Shown here: positions 27,080 to 36,091 of the stretch, one piece after another
Position numbering within the stretch: the first letter of the stretch is position 1
Layout: every line of letters starts with the position of its first letter
NCBI GenBank assembly: GCA_029255105.1
Contig: JAQWWH010000010.1
Coordinates: 124,001 to 188,000, forward strand
Direction: 5' to 3'
From: Flavimaricola sp.
GTDB taxonomy: Bacteria; Pseudomonadota; Alphaproteobacteria; Rhodobacterales; Rhodobacteraceae
Length of the DNA stretch: 64,000 bases
The notes under the pieces: generated by a model
The model's database searches: none
Seen by the model: the letters and a program-made list of their open reading frames with translations, nothing else
Told to the model about the DNA's origin: nothing
Position numbers and translations under genes: made by a program

Positions 27080-28147
27080 ATGAGCACGGGCTTTCTTGGC
27101 ACGTTCGTCATTTCCTGGGCGCAAACAGAATTGGATGGCCACTGGTCCTCGTCGTTGTCGAACCTTGCGGTTGGCGCGTCATGGACCTGGACCGGAGAAG
27201 CTGTGCGCGTAGATGGTCCAGCAGGTGTTTTGCCTCTGGGTCAGGCCAAGGGAATGGTGGACCTGCATAAACGCGCAGCACTTAGCGTGCGGCGGCTTTT
27301 GGGGGCCGTTGCCGCTGGAACGTCAAATCTTCACAGCGTGAGTGTAGAAGAGCCCCTTTTTGAAATGGGCTTTACCGTGACAGATGGCCGCGACAGCTGG
27401 ACTGTTACTATCATAGATACCGCCGAGGGGCGGCCGCCGCTTGCCATGTTCATAGGCCGCATTCCGCCCCGTCACACCGATCTCTGGATCGTAAGCCACA
27501 ATGTCGACCTTGACCAAAGGTCACGCCAAAGCGATGCGCCTGGGGCCGTCATATGCTTTACCCCCGGCACCATAATCCTGACCGAAGACGGCCCGCGCCG
27601 GGTCGAAGAGATTGGGGAAGGCTGTCGCGTCCAGACCAAGGACGACGGTTGCGAAGAGGTCCTTTGGATAGGGCATCGTCACATCTCGGGCGCGCGTCTT
27701 CATGCCATGCCGCACCTGTCGCCCATTCGTCTTAGGGAAGGGGCACTGGACAAGGGCGTTCCGGATGCCAGTCTACTTGTGTCGCCTGACCATCGCGTTG
27801 TCTTGCGTGGTCCCAGAGCTAGGGCCCTGTTCAACACGGACGAAGTGCTTGTCGCAGCCCGGGACCTTGTCAACGACCACAACATCGTCGTGGACCGCGC
27901 CGTACGGGGGGTCAGCTATATCCACATGCTTTTGCCGCGCCATCAGGTCGTCTTTGCCAACGGGGTCGAAACCGAAAGCTTTCATCCCGCCAGCGCCGTT
28001 CTGGCAACGATGGAGGATGTCCAGCTGACCGAACTCTTTCACAGGCTGCCGGACCTTGCCACTGATCCGCAGACCTATGGCAGCTATGCCCGTCGGGTCC
28101 TGTCCCACTCAGAAGCAGCCATCCTGAACCACGACATGATGTACTAG
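27080..28147 (+). CDS. Hint (Hedgehog/Intein)-domain protein
   Basis: A 355-residue protein. Residues 1-155 form an N-terminal beta-rich region of no family I can name. A Hint_2-type domain runs from about Cys159 ('VICFTPGTIILTEDGPRRVEEI') through 'VLWIGHRHI', 'PDASLLVSPDHRVVLRG' and 'HMLLPRHQVVFANGVETESFHPAS'. Such proteins are frequent in Rhodobacteraceae and are thought to be secreted or self-processing; the splice-type Cys is present, but no clear C-terminal Asn-nucleophile pair is seen, so splicing is not expected. No signal peptide. The gene is alone between the LpxR-like gene and the rpsD promoter. Confidence 0.8.
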   Translation: MSTGFLGTFVISWAQTELDGHWSSSLSNLAVGASWTWTGEAVRVDGPAGVLPLGQAKGMVDLHKRAALSVRRLLGAVAAGTSNLHSVSVEEPLFEMGFTVTDGRDSWTVTIIDTAEGRPPLAMFIGRIPPRHTDLWIVSHNVDLDQRSRQSDAPGAVICFTPGTIILTEDGPRRVEEIGEGCRVQTKDDGCEEVLWIGHRHISGARLHAMPHLSPIRLREGALDKGVPDASLLVSPDHRVVLRGPRARALFNTDEVLVAARDLVNDHNIVVDRAVRGVSYIHMLLPRHQVVFANGVETESFHPASAVLATMEDVQLTELFHRLPDLATDPQTYGSYARRVLSHSEAAILNHDMMY

Positions 28148-28217
28148 GTCATATGGACCGGGCTATGCGCCTGGTCGGACGTCACCTGTTGGATTTCGCG
28201 ACGGGCCGCCACACCCG

Positions 28218-28245
28218 TTGACACCCGGTTCAGCCCGGCTATAAG
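28218..28245 (+). promoter_or_regulatory. Strong sigma-70-type promoter of rpsD
   Basis: TTGACA at 28218-28223 and TATAAG at 28240-28245, spaced 16 bases. It predicts a start of transcription near 28252 and an untranslated leader of about 113 bases before the rpsD GTG. The leader contains GC hairpins (for example GGCCGCAAGGCC and GCAGGCCTCTGC-type stems). Confidence 0.75.
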
Positions 28246-28365
28246 GCGCACTTCGCTGGTGTTGGTGGACCTCGCAAGAGGATCCCTGTCAGGCCGCAAG
28301 GCCAAAGGACAACGCCCTTCATAGCAGGCCTCTGCGGCCCGCGTCCTATAGAAGGAGATCAGACG

Positions 28366-28986
28366 GTGACCAAACGCACCTCTGCCAAGTACAAAATTGA
28401 CCGCCGGATGGGTGAAAACATCTGGGGCCGCCCGAAATCCCCCGTAAACCGTCGTGAGTATGGCCCCGGCCAGCACGGTCAGCGCCGCAAGGGCAAGCTG
28501 TCCGATTTCGGCACCCAGCTTCGCGCCAAGCAAAAGCTGAAGGGGTACTACGGCGACCTGACCGAAAAGCAGTTCCGTCGCATCTACGCCGAAGCCGAGC
28601 GTATCAAGGGCGACACCGGTGAGAACCTTGTTGGCCTGCTCGAGCGTCGCCTGGACGCCGTCGTCTACCGCGCCAAGTTCGTGCCGACCGTCTTTGCCGC
28701 CCGTCAGTTCGTCAACCACGCCCACGTGCTGGTCAACGGCAAGTCGGTCAACATCCCATCCTACCGCGTGCGGGAAGGCGACGTGATCGAGGTTCGTCAG
28801 AAGTCCAAGCAACTGGCAGTCGTTCTCGAAGCCGTCGCACTGGCCGAGCGTGATGTTCCTGACTACCTCGAAGTCGATCACCACAAGATGACCGCGACAT
28901 TCGTCCGCACACCGAGCCTGGGCGACGTGCCCTACCCGGTGATGATGGAACCGAACCTCGTCGTCGAATTCTACGCCAAGAACTGA
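28366..28986 (+). CDS. rpsD: 30S ribosomal protein S4
   Basis: A 206-residue primary 16S-rRNA-binding protein. Seen: '[21 protein letters not shown]' region (first 21 residues), '[21 protein letters not shown]', and the S4 RNA-binding domain '[17 protein letters not shown]...[24 protein letters not shown]' at about residues 95-140. The start is a GTG with AGAAGGAG nine bases upstream. As usual in this group it stands alone rather than in the alpha operon. It has its own strong promoter (28218-28245) and a hairpin terminator (29034-29066). Confidence 0.97.
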   Translation: MTKRTSAKYKIDRRMGENIWGRPKSPVNRREYGPGQHGQRRKGKLSDFGTQLRAKQKLKGYYGDLTEKQFRRIYAEAERIKGDTGENLVGLLERRLDAVVYRAKFVPTVFAARQFVNHAHVLVNGKSVNIPSYRVREGDVIEVRQKSKQLAVVLEAVALAERDVPDYLEVDHHKMTATFVRTPSLGDVPYPVMMEPNLVVEFYAKN

Positions 28987-29033
28987 TCCCGTTCCGGGCT
29001 TTGCGCCCGGATCGTCCGATCAGGTGACATTCG

Positions 29034-29066
29034 AACCCGCTGCACTCTGGTGCGGCGGGTTTTTTG
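29034..29066 (+). terminator. Rho-independent terminator after rpsD
   Basis: AACCCGC at 29034-29040 pairs with GCGGGTT at 29055-29061, with further pairing of TGCAC/GTGCG inside, followed by a run of six T. It overlaps the upstream region of the UPF0114 gene. Confidence 0.85.
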
Positions 29067-29137
29067 TTGGCCGCGATTGCGCGATGTTCGACAGGGGCTT
29101 ATCCCTGATTTGTTGGTACAGGCTGGAGGTCGCCCTG

Positions 29138-29674
29138 ATGGAACAGAAGTCGATTATTGAGCGGCGGTTCGAACAGGGGCTTTTCGCCTCTCGTTGGCTG
29201 ATGGCGCCCATGTACCTTGGCCTTGTTCTAGCGCTGGCGCTTCTGACCGTCGTCTTTGTCCGAGAGTTGATCTACTACATGCCGCAGGTCCTGGAGCTTT
29301 CGGTCGACAAGGCCATTCTGGCCATTCTTACGCTGATCGACCTGACACTCGCCGCCAACCTTGTCGTCATTGTCATCTTTTCAGGCTACGAGAATTTCGT
29401 TTCCAAGCTGGACATTCACCCCGCCTCCGAGAGGCCGGGCTGGATGGGGACCGTAGATTTCGCGGGCCTGAAGATGAAGCTGATCGCCTCGATCGTGGCC
29501 ATATCCGGGATTCACCTCCTCAAGCGCTTTATGGAGATCGGCCAGGCTGGTTCGGATGCCGGCTTTGGCGACAATGAGCTTTACTGGCTGGTTGTCATCC
29601 ACGTTGTTTTCGTCCTTTCGGGGGTCCTCATGGCAGTGATGGACTGGCTGGTCGCGCGAAGTGGCAAGAAGTAG
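29138..29674 (+). CDS. UPF0114 (YqhA-like) membrane protein
   Basis: A 178-residue inner-membrane protein with four hydrophobic helices at about residues 22-45, 55-82, 106-128 and 145-168. 'SRWLMAPMYLGLVLAL', 'VVIVIFSGYENFVSKLD' and 'LKMKLIASIVAISGIHLLK' are typical of the UPF0114 family. The ATG at 29138 follows CTGGAGG. The function is unknown; it may be a channel-like protein. It is followed by hisC at 135 bases. Confidence 0.85.
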   Translation: MEQKSIIERRFEQGLFASRWLMAPMYLGLVLALALLTVVFVRELIYYMPQVLELSVDKAILAILTLIDLTLAANLVVIVIFSGYENFVSKLDIHPASERPGWMGTVDFAGLKMKLIASIVAISGIHLLKRFMEIGQAGSDAGFGDNELYWLVVIHVVFVLSGVLMAVMDWLVARSGKK

Positions 29675-29809
29675 CGCTCGGCCCCATGGCAGCCGGGCTG
29701 GTGTTCCCTGGTCCGGCCTGCTTTTGCACTTTGAAGTCGCGGCAAAGAACATAGTGGCGCAGCCCGTTTCCCGCCGATAGAACGCTTGCGAACGACAGGA
29801 GCCCTTCAA

Positions 29810-30892
29810 ATGACCGGAATCACGCCGCAACCTGGCATCATGGACATCGCGCTTTATCAAAGCGGGGCAAGCCATGTGGACGGTCAGACCAACGTGCTGA
29901 AGCTGTCAGCAAACGAAAACCCGCTTGGTCCTTCCGATGCAGCAAAAGAGGCGTTTTCACGGGCTGTTCACACGCTCAACCGCTATCCCAATACAGATCA
30001 CGCCAGCCTTAGGACCGCGATCGGGGAGGTCTGGAACCTAAACCCTGACCAGATCATCTGCGGTGTCGGCAGTGATGAGATCATTCACTTTCTGTGCCAA
30101 GCCTACGCCGGTCCGGGCGACGAGGTGATTCACACTGAACATGGTTTTGCCATGTACAGCATTGCGGCCCGCGCGGCCGGGGCGACCCCGGTCGAGGTTC
30201 AAGAGAGGGACCGCGTGACCGACGTCGATGCGATCCTCGCCGCCTGTACACCGGCGACCAAGCTTGTTTTTATCGCCAATCCCAACAACCCCACCGGCAC
30301 CATGATTGCGCCGGGCGAGGTGCGTCGTCTTGCCGAAGGTCTGCCCGAGGGTGCGATCCTTGTCCTCGACGGTGCCTATGCCGAGTATGTTGAGGCGTTC
30401 GACGCCGGCGCTGCCCTGATCGCGTCGCGCGACAACGTCTTCATGACCCGATCCTTTTCCAAGATCTACGGTTTGGGCGGGCTGCGGGTGGGCTGGGGCT
30501 ATGGTCCGCAAGCCATCATCGACGTGTTGAACCGCATTCGCGGACCCTTCAACCTGTCCACCGCCGCTCTTGCCGCGGCAGAGGCGGCGGTTCGGGACGT
30601 GGCCTATATCGAAAAATGCCGGGTGGAAAACGCCCGCTGGCGGGACTGGCTGGCCAGTGCATTGGCCGAGATGGGGGTCCGGTCCGACACATCGACCGCC
30701 AATTTCGTTCTTGCCCGTTTTGCCGATACCGCCGAGGCCGAGGCCTGTGATGCCCATCTGCGGGCAGAAGGCATCATCGTCCGCCAGGTCGCGGGCTACA
30801 ATCTGCCCAATTGCCTGCGTATCACCGTTGGCGACGAAAGCGCCTGTCGCCGGGTCGCCCACGCGGTGGGACAATTCAAGGGGCTGCGGTGA
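29810..30892 (+). CDS. hisC: Histidinol-phosphate / aromatic aminotransferase
   Basis: A 360-residue PLP-dependent class I/II aminotransferase. Seen: '[18 protein letters not shown]', '[10 protein letters not shown]', the PLP Lys in '[17 protein letters not shown]', and '[12 protein letters not shown]' at the end. HisC converts imidazole acetol phosphate to histidinol phosphate. The ATG at 29810 has ACAGGAG upstream. It overlaps tyrC (TGATG), so it may also, or mainly, transaminate phenylpyruvate and hydroxyphenylpyruvate in Phe/Tyr synthesis; the two roles are not separable from sequence. Confidence 0.93.
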   Translation: MTGITPQPGIMDIALYQSGASHVDGQTNVLKLSANENPLGPSDAAKEAFSRAVHTLNRYPNTDHASLRTAIGEVWNLNPDQIICGVGSDEIIHFLCQAYAGPGDEVIHTEHGFAMYSIAARAAGATPVEVQERDRVTDVDAILAACTPATKLVFIANPNNPTGTMIAPGEVRRLAEGLPEGAILVLDGAYAEYVEAFDAGAALIASRDNVFMTRSFSKIYGLGGLRVGWGYGPQAIIDVLNRIRGPFNLSTAALAAAEAAVRDVAYIEKCRVENARWRDWLASALAEMGVRSDTSTANFVLARFADTAEAEACDAHLRAEGIIVRQVAGYNLPNCLRITVGDESACRRVAHAVGQFKGLR

Positions 30893-31809
30893 TGGCGCTT
30901 TATGAAAGGGTTGCCCTGATCGGTCTTGGCCTTATTGCTGGCTCTATGTCCTATGCCATGCGGCGCGCGGGATTGGCCGGGGAAATCGTCGGCTACGCCA
31001 GGTCAGCCGAGACGCGGGCGATCGCAAAAGAAGTCGGGCTGGTGGACCAGGTCTATGAAAGCGCTGCCGAAGCGGCCGAAGGGGCTGACCTCGTGGTTCT
31101 CGCGGTTCCGGTTGGCGCGATGGAGGATGTGACGCTTGAGATTGCACCTGTCTTGAAACCCGGGGCTACCGTCACCGACGTGGGTTCTGTCAAGGCGTCG
31201 GTGATCGCAGCGGTTGCACCTCATTTGCCGCCCGGCGTCCATTTTGTGCCGGCGCACCCACTGGCTGGGACCGAACACTCTGGCCCCCGTTCGGGTTTTG
31301 CCGAACTGTTTGACCAACGATGGTGCATCGTGGTGCCCGGTGACGCAGAGACCGCGGCGGTCGACCGCCTTATTGAGTTGTGGAAGGGCATGGGGGCCTA
31401 TGTCGATACTATGGATGCGGATCATCACGATCTTGTCCTTGCCGTCACGAGCCATACCCCGCACCTGATTGCCTACACGATGGTCGGGGTTGCCGACGAT
31501 CTGCGTCGCGTGACCGATAGCGAGGTCATCAAGTATTCTGCGGCAGGTTTCCGCGACTTTACCCGCATCGCGGCCAGTGATCCGACGATGTGGCGCGATG
31601 TCTTTCTGAACAACAAGGAAGCGACGCTCGAGATCCTGGGGCGCTTCACCGAAGAATTGTTCGCCCTTCAGCGCGCGATCCGACAGGGTGATGGGGACCA
31701 TCTGCACGCCTATTTCACCCGGACCCGTGCAATCCGACGCGGGATCATCGAGGCAGGACAGGATACGGCTGCACCAAACTTTGGTCGCACCCCGGGAAAG
31801 TCCGGTTGA
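30892..31809 (+). CDS. tyrC: Prephenate/arogenate dehydrogenase
   Basis: A 305-residue NAD-dependent enzyme that oxidatively decarboxylates prephenate or arogenate in tyrosine synthesis. The Rossmann motif is 'LIGLGLIAGSMSYAMRRAG' near the start; 'HPLAGTEHSGPRSGFAELF' is the catalytic/prephenate-binding region with its His; 'FRDFTRIAASDPTMWRDVF' is the C-terminal dimerisation helix typical of TyrA. No chorismate mutase or ACT domain is fused. It overlaps hisC by one base (TGATG) and the extensin-like gene by 4 bases (TTGA). Confidence 0.93.
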   Translation: MALYERVALIGLGLIAGSMSYAMRRAGLAGEIVGYARSAETRAIAKEVGLVDQVYESAAEAAEGADLVVLAVPVGAMEDVTLEIAPVLKPGATVTDVGSVKASVIAAVAPHLPPGVHFVPAHPLAGTEHSGPRSGFAELFDQRWCIVVPGDAETAAVDRLIELWKGMGAYVDTMDADHHDLVLAVTSHTPHLIAYTMVGVADDLRRVTDSEVIKYSAAGFRDFTRIAASDPTMWRDVFLNNKEATLEILGRFTEELFALQRAIRQGDGDHLHAYFTRTRAIRRGIIEAGQDTAAPNFGRTPGKSG

Positions 31810-33167
31810 GCCGCCGGGCCAGGGGCCTGTCACTTCTTTTGGCCTGCGCCATTTTGCCGGCCCCTTCTTGGTCCGACGCGCCGGCCGTGTCACCACGTCC
31901 CCAAGCACGGATTGTTCTAATCCTTGAGCCTCCGGCCAGGCCCGTCGCACGACCGGTTGAGGTCCTGGCGGAACCGGCCGGACTGACCAACCCCGGACTT
32001 GCGCTTGAAACAGAAGGTGCGTTTGAACCTTGGCCGGCGCCTATATCTGAATCCATATCTAAGGGCCCATTGCGTCCCCAAGACCCGGCAGGCCCGTTGG
32101 AAGTACCACTTCTTTTGACCCGTGACGGGTCTCGGTTGCTGCCGGATTTGCGGGCCCTTGATCCTGCGACGCAGCCGCGTGGCCCATTGCTGTCGCGGGC
32201 ATTGGTGCCTGAACCGTCGGCGCGGTTGGCCGCGCAGGAAGTCCGTGCCAGGGACGCACTTGAGATTTCGGATGGGACAGCGCAGATCGCCCGAATGTTG
32301 GTCCAGAACATGGCTGTTGGCACGCGGCCTGAACGGATCGCCTCGTCCATCGCGCCACAACCAACCTCGCCACCACCGATCTTGCCTGCTGTCCGGCCCG
32401 TTCCGCGTCCCACGACAACCGCTTCGCCCCTCCCACCCGGTCGGCCGGAGCTGCGCCCGGCCCGTCCCCTGGCTGTTGTCCCGCTGATGGGGACGGACGC
32501 CCCGACACCCGCCAGCCCCGAGGCGCGGTCCAGAGCCGTCCTGCCACCGGACCTTTCGGCCTTGGCCGTGGCCCTTGCTCTGCGACCGCCCGAGCGGCCG
32601 CCCGAGATAACGAGGCAGGCGCAACAGGTCCGTGAACAGCGGGCACGGGGGGCCGTCTGCGGAAGCGTCGATATTCAGGGCCAGACCCTCAGCCGGATCA
32701 ACGGTTCGGGCGGGTGCGGGGTGAACAACCCTGTCAGCATCACTTCAATCGGCGGTGTGCGCCTTTCCACCCCGTCCACCATGGATTGCACAACCGCCGA
32801 AGCGCTGTTGCGATGGGTCGAGCAAAGCGCGCGACCTACGCTGGCAGATCAGGGCGGTGGCCTCGCCTCGCTTCGGGTCATAGGGCACTATTCCTGCCGC
32901 AACCGAAACGGATCAAACAGTCCCCGATTGTCTGAACATGCCAAGGGCAGAGCCATAGATATTGCCGGGTTTGGTTTGCGCAACGGCAATGAAATCAGCG
33001 TGCGGAACGGTTGGAACACCCAAAGCCAGGGCCAGCGCTTGCGGCGCTTGCAGGATGACGCCTGCGGAATTTTCGGAACGGTCCTGGGACCGAATGCCAA
33101 TGCTGCCCACCGGGACCATTTCCACTTTGATACGGCGCGGTATCGCAACGGATCGTATTGCCGCTAG
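31806..33167 (+). CDS. Extensin-like family protein, exported
   Basis: A 453-residue protein starting at a TTG that overlaps the tyrC stop. Residues 1-24 form a signal peptide. Residues 30-275 are Pro/Arg/Ala-rich and probably disordered. The C-terminal extensin-like domain (about residues 279-453) has four or more Cys ('VCGSVDIQG', 'GGCGVNNP', 'MDCTTAEALLRWVEQ', 'HYSCRNRNG') and metal-site-like motifs 'SEHAKGRAIDI' and 'HRDHFHFD', matching the peptidase M15-like (LAS) fold. It probably acts on or binds peptidoglycan in the periplasm; a metallopeptidase role is inferred. Confidence 0.85.
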   Translation: MSRRARGLSLLLACAILPAPSWSDAPAVSPRPQARIVLILEPPARPVARPVEVLAEPAGLTNPGLALETEGAFEPWPAPISESISKGPLRPQDPAGPLEVPLLLTRDGSRLLPDLRALDPATQPRGPLLSRALVPEPSARLAAQEVRARDALEISDGTAQIARMLVQNMAVGTRPERIASSIAPQPTSPPPILPAVRPVPRPTTTASPLPPGRPELRPARPLAVVPLMGTDAPTPASPEARSRAVLPPDLSALAVALALRPPERPPEITRQAQQVREQRARGAVCGSVDIQGQTLSRINGSGGCGVNNPVSITSIGGVRLSTPSTMDCTTAEALLRWVEQSARPTLADQGGGLASLRVIGHYSCRNRNGSNSPRLSEHAKGRAIDIAGFGLRNGNEISVRNGWNTQSQGQRLRRLQDDACGIFGTVLGPNANAAHRDHFHFDTARYRNGSYCR

Positions 33168-33226
33168 CCTGGTTCTTACCAAAGGACTGCCCCTGCTAAA
33201 GGACTGCCCTGCCAAAGGACCGGGCC

Positions 33227-34192
33227 CTACCAAAGCGCCGGGATCGCCATCAGCGGTATGGCCCCGACACTTGCCTGTCCAGCCGAAATGACAACCCGCA
33301 CGTCAAGATCCTCGGCAACACCTCGCGCGACACCCATCCGCCGGATGGCCCGCGCAAGAACCGGGCCGATCAGCCGACCGTCCTCGAACATGGTCAGCGT
33401 CTCTTGCCAACGGCTCACAGTTAGGTTGATGACTCCGTCAAGCTGGCCCAATTCATCGACGCGCACCTCGCCATGTCCTGAAATCAGGGCCGGTCCCCAA
33501 CGCAAGGTCATGTCGCGCAGCGTCAGTTCGGTCGGCCTGGCTGGCGTTCCGGTCAGGGCAAAACGATCCAGAGGGCTGTCAAAGACCGCCAATCCGTCCA
33601 GACGCAATTGATCAAGGACGGGCAGTCCCGGCACCGCTGACGGACGCAGGTTTGTGACCTCACCAAAGACATCATAGCTGTTGGGGGCAAGGTCGTCGCC
33701 CGCTGCGTCCCTTATGGCCGCAAGGCTATGGTCCCAAGACATCTGCCATCCCTTGTCGGACGCAAGCGCGGTCTGCCCCCCTTCAAAGGTGGCATTGCGA
33801 AGGGGCAAAGACAGGTCGGGACGAACGGCGCCGCTTGCCCGTAGCCCGGCGCCAGTCACTGTCAGGTTTTGGCCTGGCAAACGCACGGTCTGGGTCTCAG
33901 GCCAGACGACAATCACTCGGTTGGGCACATAGCTCAGGGCAAGGATCTGGATAAAGGGGGCCTGCCAGCCTCGGCCGGTGGCCGGATCCCCCAGGTCTAT
34001 CGCTGTAATCGTGGTGTCGAACCGCGAGGGAAAGCCTCGGGTGTGCACATCCGCCACCTCGATTGAGAGGCCGTTTGACCGCATCTCCTCAATCGCGGCG
34101 ATCAAAGCCCGTTCTTTCGCTGCAGAGCCTACAAACCAGTATCCGCCATAAAGAGCGAACATGCCGAAAACCACAATCACGATGAACCGCAT
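33227..34192 (-). CDS. DUF2125 family protein, membrane-anchored
   Basis: A 321-residue protein with one N-terminal hydrophobic helix (residues 3-22) acting as anchor or uncleaved signal. The rest is beta-rich with repeated 'RLPGQNLTVTGAGLRASG' and 'LTLRDMTLRWGPALISGHGEVRV' strands, matching the alphaproteobacterial DUF2125 family, which resembles AsmA-like envelope proteins. The role is unknown. It is convergent with the extensin-like gene and divergent from the ChaC-like gene (about 91 bases between). Confidence 0.8.
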   Translation of the reverse strand: MRFIVIVVFGMFALYGGYWFVGSAAKERALIAAIEEMRSNGLSIEVADVHTRGFPSRFDTTITAIDLGDPATGRGWQAPFIQILALSYVPNRVIVVWPETQTVRLPGQNLTVTGAGLRASGAVRPDLSLPLRNATFEGGQTALASDKGWQMSWDHSLAAIRDAAGDDLAPNSYDVFGEVTNLRPSAVPGLPVLDQLRLDGLAVFDSPLDRFALTGTPARPTELTLRDMTLRWGPALISGHGEVRVDELGQLDGVINLTVSRWQETLTMFEDGRLIGPVLARAIRRMGVARGVAEDLDVRVVISAGQASVGAIPLMAIPALW

Positions 34193-34283
34193 CTACGCGT
34201 CTCTTTCCTTTGGCCCTGCACGGGGGTTTACACCATCCGTGTTTATCGGGCCTACAGGAGGAGGACCAGACAGGAGGCTAGGC

Positions 34284-34817
34284 TTGGAACTTTGGGTGTT
34301 CGGATATGGATCGCTGCTGTGGAACCCCGGTTTTGTGCCGGTTCAGGCGGTGACGGCGCGGCTGGACGGGTATCACCGCAGCTTTTGCATGTTGTCGATT
34401 CATCACCGGGGCAGCGAGGCCGAACCGGGGCTGGTCCTGGCGCTGGACGAAGCGGTGGGGGCAAGTTGTACCGGCGTGGCCTTTCAGGTGGCCACCGACG
34501 ATCAGGATCGCGTGCTGGCCGACCTGCGCGAACGCGAACTCATTTCGTCAGCCTATGTCGAGCGGCATGTTCCCCTTCACTTGACGGATGGGCGATGGAT
34601 CGAGGCCCTGGCCTATGTGATCGAACCGACGCATGTCCAATACTGCCGTTTCGATCTTGAGACCCAGGCGCAAATGATCGCGCGGGCGCAGGGCGGGCGT
34701 GGGCCCAATGATGAATACCTCTACAATACCGCGGCTCACCTCGCACAGATGGACATAAATGACCCTGATATGGAGTGGTTGGTTGCCCGAGTGCGCGACC
34801 TGACGGCCACGGCGTGA
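34284..34817 (+). CDS. ChaC-like gamma-glutamylcyclotransferase
   Basis: A 177-residue protein. The family start is 'LWVFGYGSLLWNPGF', and 'LADLRERELISSAYVERHVPL' contains the Glu expected at the active site. ChaC enzymes cleave glutathione to 5-oxoproline and Cys-Gly in the cytosol. I start at the TTG at 34284, which has AGGAGG seven bases upstream and gives the family length; the open frame extends to 34161 inside the DUF2125 gene. Glutathione links it loosely to gloB further on, but they are not in one unit. Confidence 0.88.
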   Translation: MELWVFGYGSLLWNPGFVPVQAVTARLDGYHRSFCMLSIHHRGSEAEPGLVLALDEAVGASCTGVAFQVATDDQDRVLADLRERELISSAYVERHVPLHLTDGRWIEALAYVIEPTHVQYCRFDLETQAQMIARAQGGRGPNDEYLYNTAAHLAQMDINDPDMEWLVARVRDLTATA

Positions 34818-34860
34818 CTGCGCCGGGCGGAGAAGCCGATATTTGGGTTGGGTTTCGCGG

Positions 34861-36075
34861 ATGCAGCGCCTATCAATGCCGCAACGCGACATGAATGTGA
34901 GGAACCTGTCCGTGGGGGACATTTCGGTACCATCGGCAAGGCCACATTTCACGCTGCCTTTGCGGCAGCTCACTTTCATGCTGATCGCCAGTGGGCTGGT
35001 CGTGGCTGGGATCTATTTCGGCTATCGAACCATTTCGGCGATCTTCATGTCGAACCCTTACCTGAACTCGGTCATCCTGACCGTCTTTATCCTGGGCGTG
35101 CTATCCTGCTTTCGTCAGGTCGTTCAACTGGCAAACTCGGTCAGCTGGATCGAGGGTTTCGCCTCGTCCCGGCCCGGGATGGAGATGGCCAAGGCACCGT
35201 CGCTTTTGGCGCCACTAGCGACCTTGCTTCGGTCGCGGGGGGTGCGGATGCAGCTTTCCGCCTCGTCGGGCCGATCCATCCTGGATTCGGTGGGGCAGCG
35301 GATTGACGAAGACCGTGAGATCACCCGCTACCTAGGCAACGTGCTGATCTTTCTCGGCCTGCTCGGCACCTTCTACGGTCTGGCAACAACTGTGCCGGCC
35401 CTTGTCGAGACGATCCGAGGATTGAACCCGGCCCCCGGCGAAAGCGGGACAGAGGTCTTTGGCCGCCTGCAAGCTGGTCTGGAAAGCCAGCTTGGCGGGA
35501 TGGGCACAGCCTTTTCATCGTCCCTTCTGGGATTGGCAGGCTCGCTTGTGGTTGGTTTGCTGGAGCTTTTTGCCGGTCACGGACAGAACCGCTTTTATCG
35601 GGAACTCGAAGAATGGTTGTCGACGATCACCCGCGTCGGCTTTGCATCGGGCGATGAAGGCGGTGGCGGAGACTCGGCCGTCATGGCCGGCGTGTTCGAC
35701 AATCTGGCCGAGCAGATGGAGCGTCTTCAGCAGATGTTCAGCCAGTCCGATGCCGCACGAAATGAGATCGACAACCGGCTTGGCGAACTGGCCGCAGGGA
35801 TAGGCCGTCTGACCGACAGAATGACGGCGAACGACCCGTCAACAGCCTTGCTTCGCGTTGCCGAAGGGCAAGAGCGGCTACTTGAGCGGCTGGGCGAGGT
35901 GGGCGAAGGCATGGATGCCGAAAGCAGGATGCGCCTGCGGTCCATTGACGTGCAGATGCTTCGCATCCTCGAAGAACTTTCGGCTGGCCGGCAAGAGACC
36001 ATGGCCGAACTGCGTACCGACATGTCGGCCCTGACCCGCGCCATCCGGCAGGTCCGGGCGACCTCCAAAGAGTAA
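34861..36075 (+). CDS. MotA/ExbB-like proton-channel protein with long helical tail (motor A subunit)
   Basis: A 404-residue inner-membrane protein. TM1 is near residues 37-55, TM2 67-90, then a cytoplasmic segment, TM3 158-182 with 'LIFLGLLGTFYGLATTVPA' and TM4 212-238 with 'GMGTAFSSSLLGLAGSLVVG', the MotA/TolQ/ExbB channel signature. Residues 250-404 are charged helical tail with heptads ('FDNLAEQMERLQQMFSQ'), as in ZorA. It is 16 bases upstream of the MotB-like gene and surely forms a 5:2 stator complex with it. Starts at TTG 34843 and ATG 34891 are also possible. Confidence 0.88.
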   Translation: MQRLSMPQRDMNVRNLSVGDISVPSARPHFTLPLRQLTFMLIASGLVVAGIYFGYRTISAIFMSNPYLNSVILTVFILGVLSCFRQVVQLANSVSWIEGFASSRPGMEMAKAPSLLAPLATLLRSRGVRMQLSASSGRSILDSVGQRIDEDREITRYLGNVLIFLGLLGTFYGLATTVPALVETIRGLNPAPGESGTEVFGRLQAGLESQLGGMGTAFSSSLLGLAGSLVVGLLELFAGHGQNRFYRELEEWLSTITRVGFASGDEGGGGDSAVMAGVFDNLAEQMERLQQMFSQSDAARNEIDNRLGELAAGIGRLTDRMTANDPSTALLRVAEGQERLLERLGEVGEGMDAESRMRLRSIDVQMLRILEELSAGRQETMAELRTDMSALTRAIRQVRATSKE

Positions 36076-36091
36076 ACGGAGGAGCGAGGGC

